From: Eucalyptus grandis
Lineage: Eukaryota > Streptophyta > Magnoliopsida > Myrtales > Myrtaceae
Direction: 5' to 3'
Assembly (NCBI RefSeq): GCF_016545825.1
Contig: NC_052619.1
Location: forward strand, 7,579,501 to 7,643,500
Length of the DNA stretch: 64,000 nucleotides
A program made the position numbers and the translations under genes. Below are positions 1 through 11,824 of this stretch, piece after piece; the stretch's first letter is position 1, and the number at the start of each line of letters is the position of its first letter. Under the pieces are notes generated by a model that saw nothing but the letters and a program-made list of their open reading frames with translations, did no database searches and had not been told where the DNA came from.

Positions 1-70
1 CCCGCCTTTTTGAGCAAAGTGTGTAAGGGTTTAAATTTCGAGGACGAAATTTTTATAAAATGGGAAGAGT
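1..70 (+). mobile_element. 3' end of Ty3/gypsy internal region with polypurine tract
   Basis: The first bases are the last stretch of an LTR-retrotransposon internal region. A purine-rich tract at about 57-69 (AAAATGGGAAGAG) ends directly at the TG that opens the LTR, which is where a plus-strand polypurine tract belongs. The preceding segment (about 33-56) resembles the very end of plant gypsy pol reading frames. The rest of the element lies outside the window to the left, so the lineage cannot be fixed; a chromovirus is my guess. Confidence 0.6.
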
Positions 71-1754
71 TGTGACATCCTGAAATTCGACCCCGTTTCG
101 ATAAAGTGAAATGTGCATATCGTCGGCGTGCCTATGGTCCTTCTTCTCTGAGCTGATCACTCACGAGTTAGCTAACCTATTGGGTGAAGCCGTTAAGGGA
201 TATAACCGCGGTAAAATCCCTAAAAGCTACCTAATTGGTTGGATTGGACTAAAATCGCGTCTGGTCGATTTTAATCATGAAATTTAATTCGGTTTTGGGA
301 ATCGAATATTCGGACGTGTCACAATTCATTTTTAGAACCGTCTCATCGTCTATCAATTTATTGCCGAGTTCGAAATTTCAAGAAAGAAATTATCGGAGGA
401 AAAATCGAAGACCAAAAGAAAATAGAAAGGGAAAGGGAAGAGAAAAAGAAAATAAGAGAAAAGAAAATAAGATAATGTTATTATTTTAATTCTTTTTCTC
501 TCTCTCTCCCTCTTCTCTCTTTCCTCTCTCTCTCTTCTCTCTCCTCTCCCCTCCCCTTCGTGCGGACACCCCTTCCCCACGCCTACTCTCTCTTCTTATT
601 CTTTTTTGACCAGTCAAACCCCTTATCTCTTCCTTCTCTCTCTCTTCTCTCTCTTCTCCCCACCCCACGTGACCGAACTCTTTCTTCTTCTCCTTCTTTC
701 TTCTTCGTGGAAGGAGCGAACTAGAAGTTGAAGAAGATCGAAAGCGGCAGCCAGCCACCGTCGCCGCCCGTTCCGCCACCCCACGTCCGCCGCTCGCCGC
801 CGTGCGCCGCCTGCCCTCTCCTCCGCCCAGGCGTCCCTTCCCCATGCGAGACAGCTCTGCTCCGCCTCTGTCCAGCTCGATCCGGCCACCTCCGGCCACC
901 GCCTACCTCCGTCCGGTCACCTCGCAGCTCCCCGGCATTCCCCTCACCTTCCGCCGGCCTTCCCTCGCCGTTTTGGCCACCGGAGCAGCCCCGGCCAGCC
1001 CCGACCAGCAACCCACGAAATGGGTTTCCAGCGGCTTTAGGCCCGCTTTTGGGCCGTTTCCGGGCCCCGGATCCGTGAGTCGCTTTGGGAACAATTGTTC
1101 CTCGCGTCGCCGCCGTCGGATTGATCCGATTTGCGCGCGATTTGGTGAGTAATCTCATTAATCCTGGATTAGTTGGCTAATTATACTTAAGGTTGGTTTA
1201 GTTTTAATTAATTATGTTTATGTTGTTAGATTAGAATAAATTAGCAATTATTAGTCAATTGTGATGCGATTTAAATAAATTGATTGCGTAATTAGCAAGT
1301 AGACGTGGTCTACTAATTATTGGAAGTGCCTCGGGATTTTCCCGACCCTTAGTGGGCTCAATTAGGCTTTTTGGGCCTAAGTGGATTTTTAGTATTTAAA
1401 TATTAATTTTCGGAATTAAATTAAATAATTATTTATTTTCCGAAAATTCAACGGAGATGGCTCGGGACCGGAAAATTATGCTGATGACCGTGGTGAAGTC
1501 CGTTTATTTAATCGGGCTTTATTTTGAGCTAAATTGAATTTTTAATATTAATTATTTAATTTTCGAAATTAATTAAATTAATTAATTATTTTTCGGAAAT
1601 TAAGATTTTGATGGCCGACGACCGAAATCTCGTGCTGATCGTTGTGGTGCAGTCCGTTTATTTATTTGAGCTCCACGTTGTATGGAATTGAATAAATTGT
1701 GATATTTTAGGGATTTACCCTAAATTGATTGGAATCGATTGAGATTGAATTATC

Positions 1755-1910
1755 GATTGGTGAATGGCCAAGTATGTTTATTCAGCATTTATAATGCTTT
1801 GTTGAGTTAATTTAATTATTTGATTGAGTATTGATTGGTGAATGGCCAAGTATGTTTATTCAGCATTTATAATGCTTTGTTGACTTGATTTAATTATTTG
1901 ATTGAGAAAT
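1755..1910 (+). repeat. Tandem duplication, 2 x 78 bp, inside the gypsy LTR
   Basis: Two head-to-tail copies begin at 1755 and 1833. Each starts GATTGGTGAATGGCCAAG and runs through an AT-rich tail with only a few differences. This is a local duplication within the LTR. Confidence 0.85.
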
Positions 1911-2041
1911 CGTTGGGCATTGGTTGTCGGTATTGAAAGTAGATTGGTAACCACTTGAAAGAGGACACGTGGGCTCGGTGAATTGGAATATCACCTGGAA
2001 AATGCAAGTGAGTTTAGTGATTGAATATATTGAATTATTTA

Positions 2042-2500
2042 TGTTGGCTCTGTGATCAGTGTATCACCTTGGCGAAAAAGACGCCCGAGAGCATATTGAA
2101 TTGTTTATGTTGGTTCTGTGATCAGTGTATCACCTTGGCGAAAAAGACGCCCGAGAGCATTGATGGAGCTCTGTGACTAAGTGCAGGCATCTAAAAGGGC
2201 ACGTGGGCTCGGTGAATTGATGCATCACTTTGGTGAGATAGCACCTAAGAGAATGCACGTGGCCCGGGCATCGTAAAAAGGGCACGTGGGCTCGGTGAAT
2301 TGATGCATCACTTTGGTGATATAGCACCTAAGAGAATGCATGTGGGCCCAGGCATCTAAAAGGGCACGTGGGCTCGGTGACTTAATGTATCACTTTGGCG
2401 AAGAGGTCGCCTGAGAGAATGCACGTGGGCCCGAGGTTCGAGGCACGTGGACTCGGAGACTTGGAATGTCGTCCTAGAGAATGCACGTGGCCTCGCTTTT
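2042..2500 (+). repeat. Minisatellite rich in CACGTG motifs inside the gypsy LTR
   Basis: The block opens with two 66-bp units starting at 2042 and 2108. About four units of about 80 bp follow, each beginning with GGCACGTGG, at 2198, 2281, 2363 and 2442. Nearly every larger unit carries the palindrome CACGTG at its start and again near its end. Seven exact CACGTG sites lie here (2200, 2256, 2283, 2365, 2422, 2444, 2484) and an eighth at 1966 just upstream. In plants CACGTG is the G-box bound by bHLH and bZIP factors; function here is inference. Confidence 0.8.
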
Positions 2501-3128
2501 AGATAATCCTCCGTGGAGAGTGATTTGTGTGGCATGTAATCGACTGGTTCGTTTTGTTTTGAGTAATTGGGTGCCTATTATGAATTGTACTTGCAGGTGA
2601 GATCTGAGGCCAAGGTAAGTCCTCTGCCCTGTGCGTGTTTAGGCAGCCTTTAGTATAATGGTTTATCTAATCGGGCTTAGTGGGGTAGAACTCGCTGAGA
2701 CGTAGTCTCATCCCAGTTTGGGGAAAACCATTTCAGGATCCCGCTGAAGAGCTGAGAAGGAAGAATCCGAGAAGGAGGACTCGGAGGCGAATCTTAAGGA
2801 GTAAGATTTTTGGAGGAAGAAGGCAATCCTGAGAGGGGCCTTGAGTGCGGCCCAGTTCGTCTAAGTTTCTGTCTTCTTTTGAGATCTCCATTTTGATGTG
2901 AATAGTTTTGAAGTGGTTTGTGTTTTGTATAAAAGTTTGGTTATAAATTTCAATATGAAAAATATGGCCCTGCTTTTCTATCCCATTGTTTTATTGTATG
3001 GGGATTTTAACTGCTTCAGCATGTGCTTAATAATTGAAAGGGTCGGCGATACACAGTCCTGCGATATCGCATTATAAAATCGACCAAGTGAGAAGGATGT
3101 GTGCGTGCCCGAGGATCGGGGCGTGACA

Positions 3129-4825
3129 TAATCCATGTCACATGTCATTAGTTAGAATAGCATCACATAGACATAACCTAGAATCAACTTGCATATCATG
3201 AATTTCATATTGTTTAATCTTTTATTAAACAAGAAAATCCAAAAAGAAATAATCATCATTGCAACTAAAAATAATGTTTAGGGCATGCATTTGTTTTAAT
3301 TGACATCTTGCAAATATTGGAAAATTAATCATAGTGAGATTATGCTTAGTTTAGTGTATTGAGGTTTGCCCTGTTTCTAGCAATTTATTTATTACTGTGA
3401 CTTATTTAGTGTTGCATTAATTTATTGTGCCCTTGTATGATCACTCATTACATGTTAGTGCTTTAGGATTAAAACTTGCCAAGACTAAAAGCTAATTTTT
3501 TTATGAAATTAAAGAGAAATGGTAGTAAAAGAGAGTTAGATTAAACTATAAATCTTTGGTTCATAAAAGTAAGGTGAATTCCTGCATCTTACTTAGATTG
3601 ACCCACAAGAGATCAATGACGACACATAATTGAATTGAGCTAATTTGCATGTTAAAATGATTGAATCAAAACCCTAAAGTTGTGATAGATATGAACTTGG
3701 AAGAGTGCGCACTAAGTCTTTGGCTTAGTGTTTTACCTCTGGAAAGGTCCTCCTAGTCCTACCGTTTATGATGAATGGGGACGCAGAGCATGTTGGAGGT
3801 TTGTTTGTAAAAACAAATTAAGTGCATTTTCCTTGTTCCACATAGGAAAAGTGGGAGGAAGTGGGCTAATTAATAAGTGTGGGGTTTCTTTTTTGTATTT
3901 AAAGGAATGATTGGGTGGGGCTAGAACCCACCATATTATTTGACGCGTTTAGTACTTTGCCGCCCGCAGTTTAATTAGAACTAATCCCTTTGTTATTTTA
4001 TTTATATTTTTTCTTTCGTACGGTTATCTTATTAACTTTAATAATCGATTTTTGTTTGTATCCTTTCAAGACAACCTTTGGAAAAGATACTTATTCAGTT
4101 TGCAACTTTTCCCAAAGGATTGCAATTGTTTGTTTTTTAACTTCTTCCGAATGGACGCATTTGTTCATCTAGACAATTTTCGAAAGGATACATTTGTTCG
4201 CTTTGCAACCTTTCACAAAGAGTTGTCTACGTTTAAAAAAAACTACGCCTCAAAATCTGACTTTAGTATTTTAAACATCCGTCTTCATTGTTTTACCCAA
4301 TTTGAAGCCATATTTTCCCTACAGAGCAACCTCATCCATCCATAGAGTTCTCAATCCGATTCCTCTAACTTTCTTTCATTCATTTATTGATTTCCTTCTT
4401 TATAAGTATTATTTCTCAACAACACTTTCCCCGCGGAGCTTGTTTGCATATATTCAAATCCATGTCATCAAACCGATTCCCTCGTGAGAGAAACTGTCAA
4501 GATATATAAAATTAATTTTCACTTCATAATTCGACAACTCAAACTTTTGGAGCAAATGGTGATTCCTGTAATCTCAAATAATTTATCTTCCATTCAATCG
4601 ACTTGGGGCCCTCGTCATCCTATGGTCCCCCCTAACTAGCTGGACACATGTACCGTTTACATGGTATAACTTCTCATCTCTCAACTCCGTTTGACCTAAA
4701 TTAATATGCGCATTACACAAATTAATATCCGCCATATGTGTATAATAGCTCCTCTACGCTCTCCACGCACTCTTTTTAAATCCACCCTAAACACTCCCCA
4801 ATCTTTCCCATGCATTGTAAGACTG
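3129..4825. other. Intergenic, no gene recognised
   Basis: This is AT-rich sequence with only short open frames and no recognisable protein. A degenerate internal duplication is visible around 4069-4230, where two blocks share AGGATACATTTGTT-like and GCAACCTTTC-like motifs. The last 300 bases would contain the promoter of the KCS pseudogene; I could not pick out a convincing TATA box. Confidence 0.5.
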
Positions 4826-4839
4826 TCTCTCTCTCTGTC

Positions 4840-4872
<33 letters not shown>

Positions 4873-4874
4873 AT
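4826..4874 (+). repeat. CT/CTGT microsatellite in the presumed KCS 5' leader
   Basis: A run of CT dinucleotides mixed with CTGT units lies about 110 bases before the KCS start codon. Pyrimidine-rich leaders are common in plant genes, so this may have been part of the promoter or 5' UTR. Confidence 0.7.
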
Positions 4875-4984
4875 CTCTGCCATTTTCCTCCTTTTGCTTT
4901 TGAAACACCAAGTTCTCGTCCTTTGATATTCTTGAGGGAACTCCTCTGAACATCTTGTCTTTTCTGCAATAGGGTCCTTCGGAA

Positions 4985-7441
4985 ATGGCCAACCAACAAG
5001 AACAGACCAGTCGACAAAACCCAGATCAAACGGCCCCCGTCTCAGTCGAACCTCGAAGGCAAGACTCGGACAGACCATTGGACCACAACCCGCCAGATTT
5101 CCTCTTATCAGTAAGGCTTAAGTACGTGAAACTCGGCTACCACTACCTCATCTCCAAAGCCATATATTTACTCCTCGTGCCACTCCTTGGCATCTCCTCG
5201 GCCCACCTGTCGGCCCTCACGGCCCGAGACCTAGCCCAGCTCTGGGACCAACTCAGGTTCAATCTCATTACCGTCGTGCTCTGCTCAACCATCATGGTAT
5301 TTCTGGTCACTCTCTACTTCATGACCCTACCCAGAAAAGTCTACCTCGTCGACTTTGCCTGCTACAAGCCTGACGACTCTGCCTGCCACAAGTCTGACCC
5401 GGCTCGGATATGCACCCATGAGACCTTCATGGAGCGGTCGGAGCTCACGAACGTCTTCACCAAGGAGAATCTTGCTTTTCAGCAGCGGATCCTCGAGCGG
5501 TCCGGGCTGGGGCAGCGGACATACGTGCCTGAAGCTGTGCTTCAGGTTCCACCGAACCGGTGCATGGCAGAAGCACGGGCAGAGGCTGAGGCCATCATGT
5601 TCGGGGCTGTGGACCAGCTGCTGGCCAAGACCGGGGTCAAGGCCAAGGACATAGGGATCCTTGTCGTGAACTGTAGTGTGTTCAACCCGACGCCGTTGCT
5701 GTCGGCGATGATCGTGAACCACTACAAGCTCAGAGGGAATGTTGAGCTACAATATTGGTGGGATGGGTTGCAGCGCTGGATTGATTTCGATCGACCTTGC
5801 TAAGCAATTATTACAGGTTTCATTTCTGTTTTCCTCTCTTTTTCGATTATTCAAATTATAGGTTTCATAATAAGAACTTTTTATGAACAACAACCTTAGT
5901 GCTATCAAAGCAGACAAGGAATGAAAACCTTCATTTACGAAAGAAATGCTAAATTTAAATTGGGTAATAGAAATTGTATTAGGTTCACTTCCGCAGGCCA
6001 TTTTATGTTGATAGTGTGTCATATAATTTTAAAACCATTTCATAAAAATTAGAATCACGACAAAAAAAATAATGTATTGTTAATATAACAGTTTTTGAGC
6101 TAATGTGAGAATAATGGCTAATTGTGAACCACAAATTCTTGAAAGAGTTGACCCCATAATAGTTTATAATTATTTGTTATTTAATTTTTGTGATCTAAAA
6201 CAGACTATCATTATTGCAGTAAATTAAAGACTGACCCGATCATTTCCATATAAAAAAAAAAACCAACTTTATTTTGGTGGTGCAAACAGTAAATTTTCGC
6301 ATATTTTATTTCCCTAGATTATGCTTTGGTTGGTTGGGTAGTGGGAGTCAATGAGTGGTTTGAACTCAAAACCTAGATGTCGTCAAACAAAATGATCCAC
6401 TGATAAGTCAATTCAAGATTCATTATGCCACATAATATAGCTAGAGTTGAAATAGGACTTTTTCACATTTACGAATTCGATAATTGACAATGGAATTGAA
6501 CATAAGCTTTGTACATTCTCAATTACTATCTATTCTATCTACTAGGCACAATAGTTTCTAGACTTTCTTACTAGGGAAATTTTATTTTGGTCTCATGAAA
6601 ATGAAACTTGGGCCTAATCGTAATACTTCTCTGATGAATCAATCACCAGGTAAATCATAACTTTTATGCTCTAGTGGTCAGCCTCGAGAGCATCACCCTC
6701 AACTGGTACTTTGGCAACGACCGATCGATGCTTGTCTCAAACTGCCTCTTCCGGATGGGCGGCGCAGCGATCCTCCTCTCCAACCGATCCTCTGACCGCC
6801 GCCGCTCCAAGTACCAGCTCATCCACACTGTGCGTACCCACAAAAGCGCAGATGACAAGAGCTACAATTGCGCGTTCCAACAAGAGGACGATAAGAAGAT
6901 GATCGGTGTGTCGCTCTCCAAGGACTTGATGGCAGTCGCCGGGGAAGCCTTGAAGACCAACATCACGACCCTCGGGCCATTAGTGCTCCCGATGTCGGAG
7001 CAACTCTTGTTCTTCGCAACCTTGGTCATGAAGAAGGTGTTCAAGATGAAGATTAGGCCATACATTCCTGACTTCAAGCTGGCCTTCGAGCATTTTTGCA
7101 TCCACGCGGGAGGTTGAGCTGTTCTTGATGAGGTACAAAAGAACCTTGAGCTCACGGATTGGCACTCGGAGCCATCACGAATGACTCTTTACCGATTTGG
7201 GAACACGTCGAGTAGCTCACTGTGGTATGAATTGGCCTATTCGGAGGCCAAAGGAAGGATTAGGAAAGGTGATAGGACATGGCAGATCGGTTTTGGGTCT
7301 GGATTTAAGTGCAATAGTGCAGTTTGGAAGGCGTTGAGGACCATCGACCCAGCGAAGGAGAAGAATCCATGGATGGACAAGATTCATGAGTTCCCCGTCC
7401 ATGTTCCAAAAGCGGTGTCCATCGGATCTACCAAGAAATGA
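4985..7441 (+). pseudogene. KCS: 3-ketoacyl-CoA synthase pseudogene, two exons
   Basis: KCS enzymes sit in the endoplasmic reticulum membrane and condense malonyl-CoA with a fatty acyl-CoA to make very-long-chain fatty acids for waxes and sphingolipids. Exon 1 (4985-5816) starts at ATG 4985 and encodes two membrane segments (about residues 55-80 and 92-115) and the FAE1-type synthase N-terminal part. The frame breaks at about 5738-5745: comparison with the family suggests two missing bases just before the catalytic-cysteine motif GGMGCSAG, which is still readable in the shifted frame (cysteine codon 5769-5771). The phase-0 intron is 5817-6649 (GT...AG). Exon 2 (6650-7441) restarts with the family motif YALVVS and keeps the catalytic histidine (FCIHAGG) and asparagine (RFGNTSSSS), but codon 7115-7117 is TGA where relatives have arginine, a C-to-T change at a CGA. 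The repaired length would be about 541 residues, close to the usual KCS size. The two lesions make it a pseudogene; a sequencing error is the only alternative. Confidence 0.88.
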
Positions 7442-8977
7442 GCGCATCGTTCAGGATTTCACCAAGATAGGCAAGATTGGCTCTGAAGGACACGTAGACC
7501 CTTAAGTATCCTTTTGCCTTGAGTTCTTGCACAAGCATCATTCTAGATCTACTTGAGATTAAACTTTTCTTCGCCTGAACCGATTCCTGAAAGAAGTGTG
7601 CATTTAGCTTTTGTAATTGTCTATATGACCGGTCAAAGCATGTTTTCTATGGCTGGATTACTTGAAGAAACTATTGTGCTGTTCACCTATATTGCATAGT
7701 AAAATCGAGACTTCGAACTTTATATTCCATAAAGGCTTTTAGATATTATTACCTCTCGAATCCTTACTTGTTTCAATGCAAGAACTAACCTAGAAACCTA
7801 AAGTCAAACGGCAATTTATTTTGGTTGGTTAGACGACCGTCTGTCGTTTTATTACATGGGACAAAAATATCAAGGGTGAACCAAAGGTCCGAACCGCGGA
7901 CTCCGTCTTATGTGCAGGAACTCATTTAGACCCGTGGAATCAATTAGACAATCCCCTAGAACGTGGTTATATATTGTGTTTAGGTGAATAATCGACAAGT
8001 ACTTCTAATTGGTTTTTCTAAAACCTTTTCTTAGAAGTAAAGTTTCTCAAATATTTTATTTAGAGACGCCGAAAGTTGAGATTATCACCAACTATTTTTA
8101 TTTTTGAATAAGTGGTTGGTAAGAGATTCGAGCTTAACGCGACGATGAATGTGGACTAGATGCACTTTCCCTTTCACTGGTTTTATTGAAGTTTGACACT
8201 TGATGGAGACACAGATATGGTCGTTTGACTATCATTGACTAAAATGGAGTTTCCAAAGGGCTAAAATAAATTAAGAAACAAAAGGATCAAATCAAGAAAG
8301 TGATATGGAACTGTAGAAAGGGAAATGACAAGGTAAATTAGAATCTACCGTCATTACGAAATATCATATAATTGTGAAGAAGCGAACTTGGGTTTGATGT
8401 ATGTTGGTCTAAAATCGATCTAGGATAATTTGACAAACAGGGAATTGGTTCGAGCTGGATAGAAGTGATAAAAAAGAAAAAGGCGTGAGGCATGCCAGCT
8501 CTTGAGATCAAAATATGATTACAAAAGGTTTCTTTCGATTGGAATGCCGAAGAAATGAAAGTGTTGGAAAACCAAAGTGCAGAAAATTGGAAATTAGACG
8601 ATACTTCAAGGAGAACACTAGAATTAAAACTGGACAAGAGCGAGACATGCAAAATTTAAAAGAAATTGAAACATTGACGCTGAAATTAAACTTGCGCACA
8701 TTGACTTTTAAAGGATTTGAAGGAGAAACACTAGAGACTGAAAATTCGCTTCATTAGAATTAAAATAACTTGAAAGTTACAAACACATTTACGCTCGAAA
8801 GGTACCAAACACAGCACCGATATTCATACTGAACATTACGAACAAAAAATGTGACCTTAAAACTGAAGCTGATAGTAAAGGACATTGATTTGAAAGTGGA
8901 AATGTGATCATAGAAAAATTTCAGAGTTTTGGCATAACTTGACCTTGTCTTCTTCCATCGTGGTTTCTCCTATTGTT
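7442..8977. other. KCS 3' flank and intergenic DNA
   Basis: The first 130 bases past the KCS stop are shared with the second KCS relic at 54590-54720, so they belong to the duplicated block. The rest is AT-rich with no recognisable gene. Confidence 0.5.
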
Positions 8978-9307
8978 AGGGGAAATTGTCCAGTCAATCT
9001 AAAATCTATGATACTTATGTTAATTTAGTTCCAAACTTTCTAGTTTAACCAATATAGTTTTAAACTTCTGTGGGAATTCTCAATGTAATTCTTCCCACCA
9101 ATTTTGTTGGGAATTATTGATGTGGCAATGTGCCATATGGGCTAGTGATGACCGGATCATCATATCAGCGATTTTTGGCAAAAGTGGATCAAAAGAACTA
9201 CATTAAATTTCGCAAAAAATTTATGCCAAATTGGAAAAATTTTAAAATTTAGCATTTGATTAACATCCTTACAATATATTCAGGAACGATTAGATAATTT
9301 TCTCCCT
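8978..9307. mobile_element. Possible MITE, degenerate inverted ends
   Basis: The segment begins AGGGGAAATTGTCC and ends with a region whose complement begins AGGGAGAAAATTATC. It contains the short-phrase style seen in many plant MITEs. No clear target duplication is visible, so the boundaries are uncertain. It resembles the better-supported MITE at 22209-22573. Confidence 0.35.
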
Positions 9308-9439
9308 GTTAAACCTATTGAGTTTTGTACGACAGTTGTTGGAATTCATGTGAAATCCTTGTGAATGAATGATGGGTAGGTATGTTTGGAACTTTTAATT
9401 ATGGAATATGACGTCATTATTCCTCGTATTAGTTCCTAC

Positions 9440-9487
<48 letters not shown>

Positions 9488-9488
9488 T
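9440..9488 (+). repeat. (TAA)n microsatellite
   Basis: About 16 uninterrupted TAA/ATA trinucleotide units. Confidence 0.97.
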
Positions 9489-9819
9489 CATTCATAATTA
9501 TAATACTAGTAATAATAAGTCATTGGGATAGCATTATACGTGGAATTACTTTTTTTATTATTGACTGAATGCATAGTAGAAAAGATTCTCCTTATTTTCC
9601 CAGCCTAGCCTATTCGTATATATTTAGCTTTTACAAAAAAAAAAAGAAAGTTCCTTAGTAAATAATATAATGTTACTTAATGTTATCATGGCATGCATAA
9701 TTTTAATTTCAAAATATTGGTTACACATAACATAAGAATAGTCAGTGCATTGAAAAGCTGCATAATTTCCAAATTGGCTACTTAATAAGGTTCTCACGAT
9801 CCCTTTTTTAGTCATTAGG

Positions 9820-11562
9820 TGTCGCGACCTCTTTTTTCTCGACGCCCACAATCGGGTACGGGCGCCTAAGGAGGCTAATGGCTCGGCTGAATTTATTAAG
9901 CCCGGACTCTCCCAAGTCCACCAATTCACGACTTAATGGTCTGAGTTTTTAACTCCGTAAATCAATTTTTTAATTGGAGTCGCCACTAATCGATTTGGGG
10001 TGGGTTGATTAGAAACCCAAGTGAAGTATCGGGAGAAATACTCACTCCTGCACAACCAGAGAAATTAGGATCGGGGACTTGATTACACTAGTTAATCACT
10101 AATGCCCTTTCGGTACCTAATCTTGTTTGAACACTAAGGTTTTTGGATGTTCGAGGGATTTTCCATGCATTTTGGGAGGAAAAACATTTTTGAGTCATTT
10201 TCTAATTTTTGGACACAAAATGGATTTTTTGGGGTTTTTTGGTATTTTTTTGGAAAAATACAAGTCTTTTTGCCTTTTTCTGAATTTTTTGCTTTTTCAT
10301 GAATTTTTGACCTTTTTTTTGGATTTTTGACATTTTTGGAAAATATGAAATTTTTTTGATTTTTTGATTTTTTGGAAAATAAAGTATTTTCTAAATATTT
10401 TTTAATATTTTTGGGAAATAAATTATTTTTTATTATTTTTTATTTTTCGAAAATATAATATTTATTATTTATTTAAAATATTATTTTATATTAAAATAAT
10501 ATAAAAACCGACTCGGGTCGGATTCGCGGGTTGGGTCCGACCGGGCCGGCCGACCGACCGCGGACGGGCCCGACTCGAACTTTTTTTTTTTTTTTTTTTT
10601 AATTTGAAACGGCGTCGTGGCCGGGCGTTCGAGGACACCGGCCCGGCCCGACGACCCGGATCCGATCGGACCTCGCGACCCGACTCCACCGGCGAACCCT
10701 ACCCGGATCCGACCCGAATCGTGACTCGGCCTTCCGCCGCCCGGGATTTACGGACTCCTACCCGGTCCCCGATTCGAGTCCGACCCGACAACCCGGGGTC
10801 GCGACCCGGAAAATCGGGAACTCTAGGGTTTCCAAATCGCGGCGCCGAGGAGGGAGAGGACCGAGGCGTAGCGGCGACGGCGGCGACGGCGGCGATGGCG
10901 AAGGCAACAACGGCAATGGCGACGACGGCTAGGTCAACGGAAAACGGCTATAATGAACGACGACGCCTTTTTTACCTTCTCTCGAACGGGGACGGCGACG
11001 GCAGGAGGGCGGTTTGCGATGGTGGAGAAACGGCGAGTGACGACGGCGACGGCGAGACCTGGGCTCAGTCGAATCTGGCCGGGACACTCTCTCTCTCCCT
11101 CGGGTTCGCTCGTCAAGCTCCCCGAAGTCTCTCGGGGACCCCTCCGAGCTCACCACACCACGGCCGGCCTGAACTCGAGCTCCCTGAAGTCTCTCAGGGG
11201 ACCCCAAGCCTCGGCTGCCCTCTCTCTCTCTCTGTGTCCGCTCTGTTGACGGTGGCTCCCCTCTATTTATAGGCGCGGGAGCGGCCGGTCGGCGAGGCTT
11301 CGACCCGCCGGTTGGACCGCCGTCCCATCTACCATCATCGCTGCCTCCGGTCACGTCCCGTCGACACCACTTGCCCCTCTGCTCCGCACGCGACCGCCGT
11401 CCGCTCATGCTTCTCCGGCGTCGCACTTGCCCGCGCGTGCTCTCCAGTGGCGCGAGGAAGAAGACGATGCGGAGGGGCCGGGCTTGAGGCGATGATGGGC
11501 CTAAGGCCCATGCGGGGGCTGCTTTTTTTGTTTTTTTTGTTTTTTAATTTTAGGCGTCAACA
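9820..11562 (-). repeat. 3' LTR of the TR-GAG element
   Basis: It matches 20240-22005 along its length with scattered substitutions and small indels. Its parts, in plus-strand order, are a conserved terminal block with the phrase GAGTCGCCACTAATCGAT, a very T-rich stretch (about 10190-10490), a GC-rich stretch (10500-11060), CT repeats (11220-11232) and the terminal AGGCGTCAACA. The open frames across the GC-rich part run on both strands and in several phases, so they are composition artefacts. Confidence 0.9.
11263..11273 (-). promoter_or_regulatory. TATA box of the 3' LTR
   Basis: The minus strand reads CCTATAAATAG, a near-perfect plant TATA box, conserved at the equivalent place in the other LTR (21706-21716). 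Confidence 0.7.
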
Positions 11563-11576
11563 GCTGCCCCTCTTTG
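11563..11576 (-). other. Polypurine tract of the TR-GAG element
   Basis: On the minus strand CAAAGAGGGGCAGC abuts the TGTTGACGCC start of the 3' LTR. Its purine-rich composition and exact position fit plus-strand priming and fix the orientation of the element. Confidence 0.8.
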
Positions 11577-11824
11577 AAGGTGAGCTCGCAGAGGTTGCAT
11601 TCAAAGACAAACTGATGCCTAAATTTTATCCATACATGCATAACATATTATATTTTACTTAGGACCTATTATCCTATGCAAAAGAGCACTATAACAATAC
11701 ATATACTAAGACAGATAAGAAGATACATGTAGTTACTTACCGGGAGTGAGTGAGATAGGGTGTGAACCCCGAGTTTGGCAAGTATCAAGGCGTCATCTTA
11801 CTTGGTGATATGAAGAGGTTGCTT

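Larger units (their letters stand above)
71..3128 (+). mobile_element. 3' LTR (3.06 kb) of a Ty3/gypsy retrotransposon
   Basis: The LTR opens with TGTGACATCC and closes with GGGGCGTGACA, so it has TG...CA ends. A polypurine tract lies immediately outside the left end. A solo LTR at 47327-50769 shares both termini and several internal blocks, for example the CTGAGCTGATCACTCA segment near 157 and the final 200 bases, which confirms the boundaries. Inside are a pyrimidine-rich stretch (about 485-720), a GC-rich stretch (about 740-1140) that opens spurious reading frames on both strands, AT-rich sequence, and tandem repeats at 1755-1910 and 2042-2500. I see no convincing coding sequence. No target duplication can be tested because the other LTR is outside the window. 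Confidence 0.75.

Noticed and set aside
486..1158. Overlapping Arg/Gly- and Pro/Ser-rich frames in the first LTR
   Set aside because: Produced by CT-rich and GC-rich composition; no conserved motif.
6862..7447. Minus-strand frames across the KCS exon
   Set aside because: Shadows of the plus-strand KCS exon 2, which has clear family motifs and splice borders.
9386..9568. 60-residue frame with a poly-Ile run
   Set aside because: Translation of the (TAA)n microsatellite.
10604..11430. Arg/Pro/Gly-rich open frames on both strands in the TR-GAG LTR (also 20954-21930)
   Set aside because: GC-rich sequence removes stops in all frames. The frames overlap on both strands, differ between the two LTRs and have no protein features.
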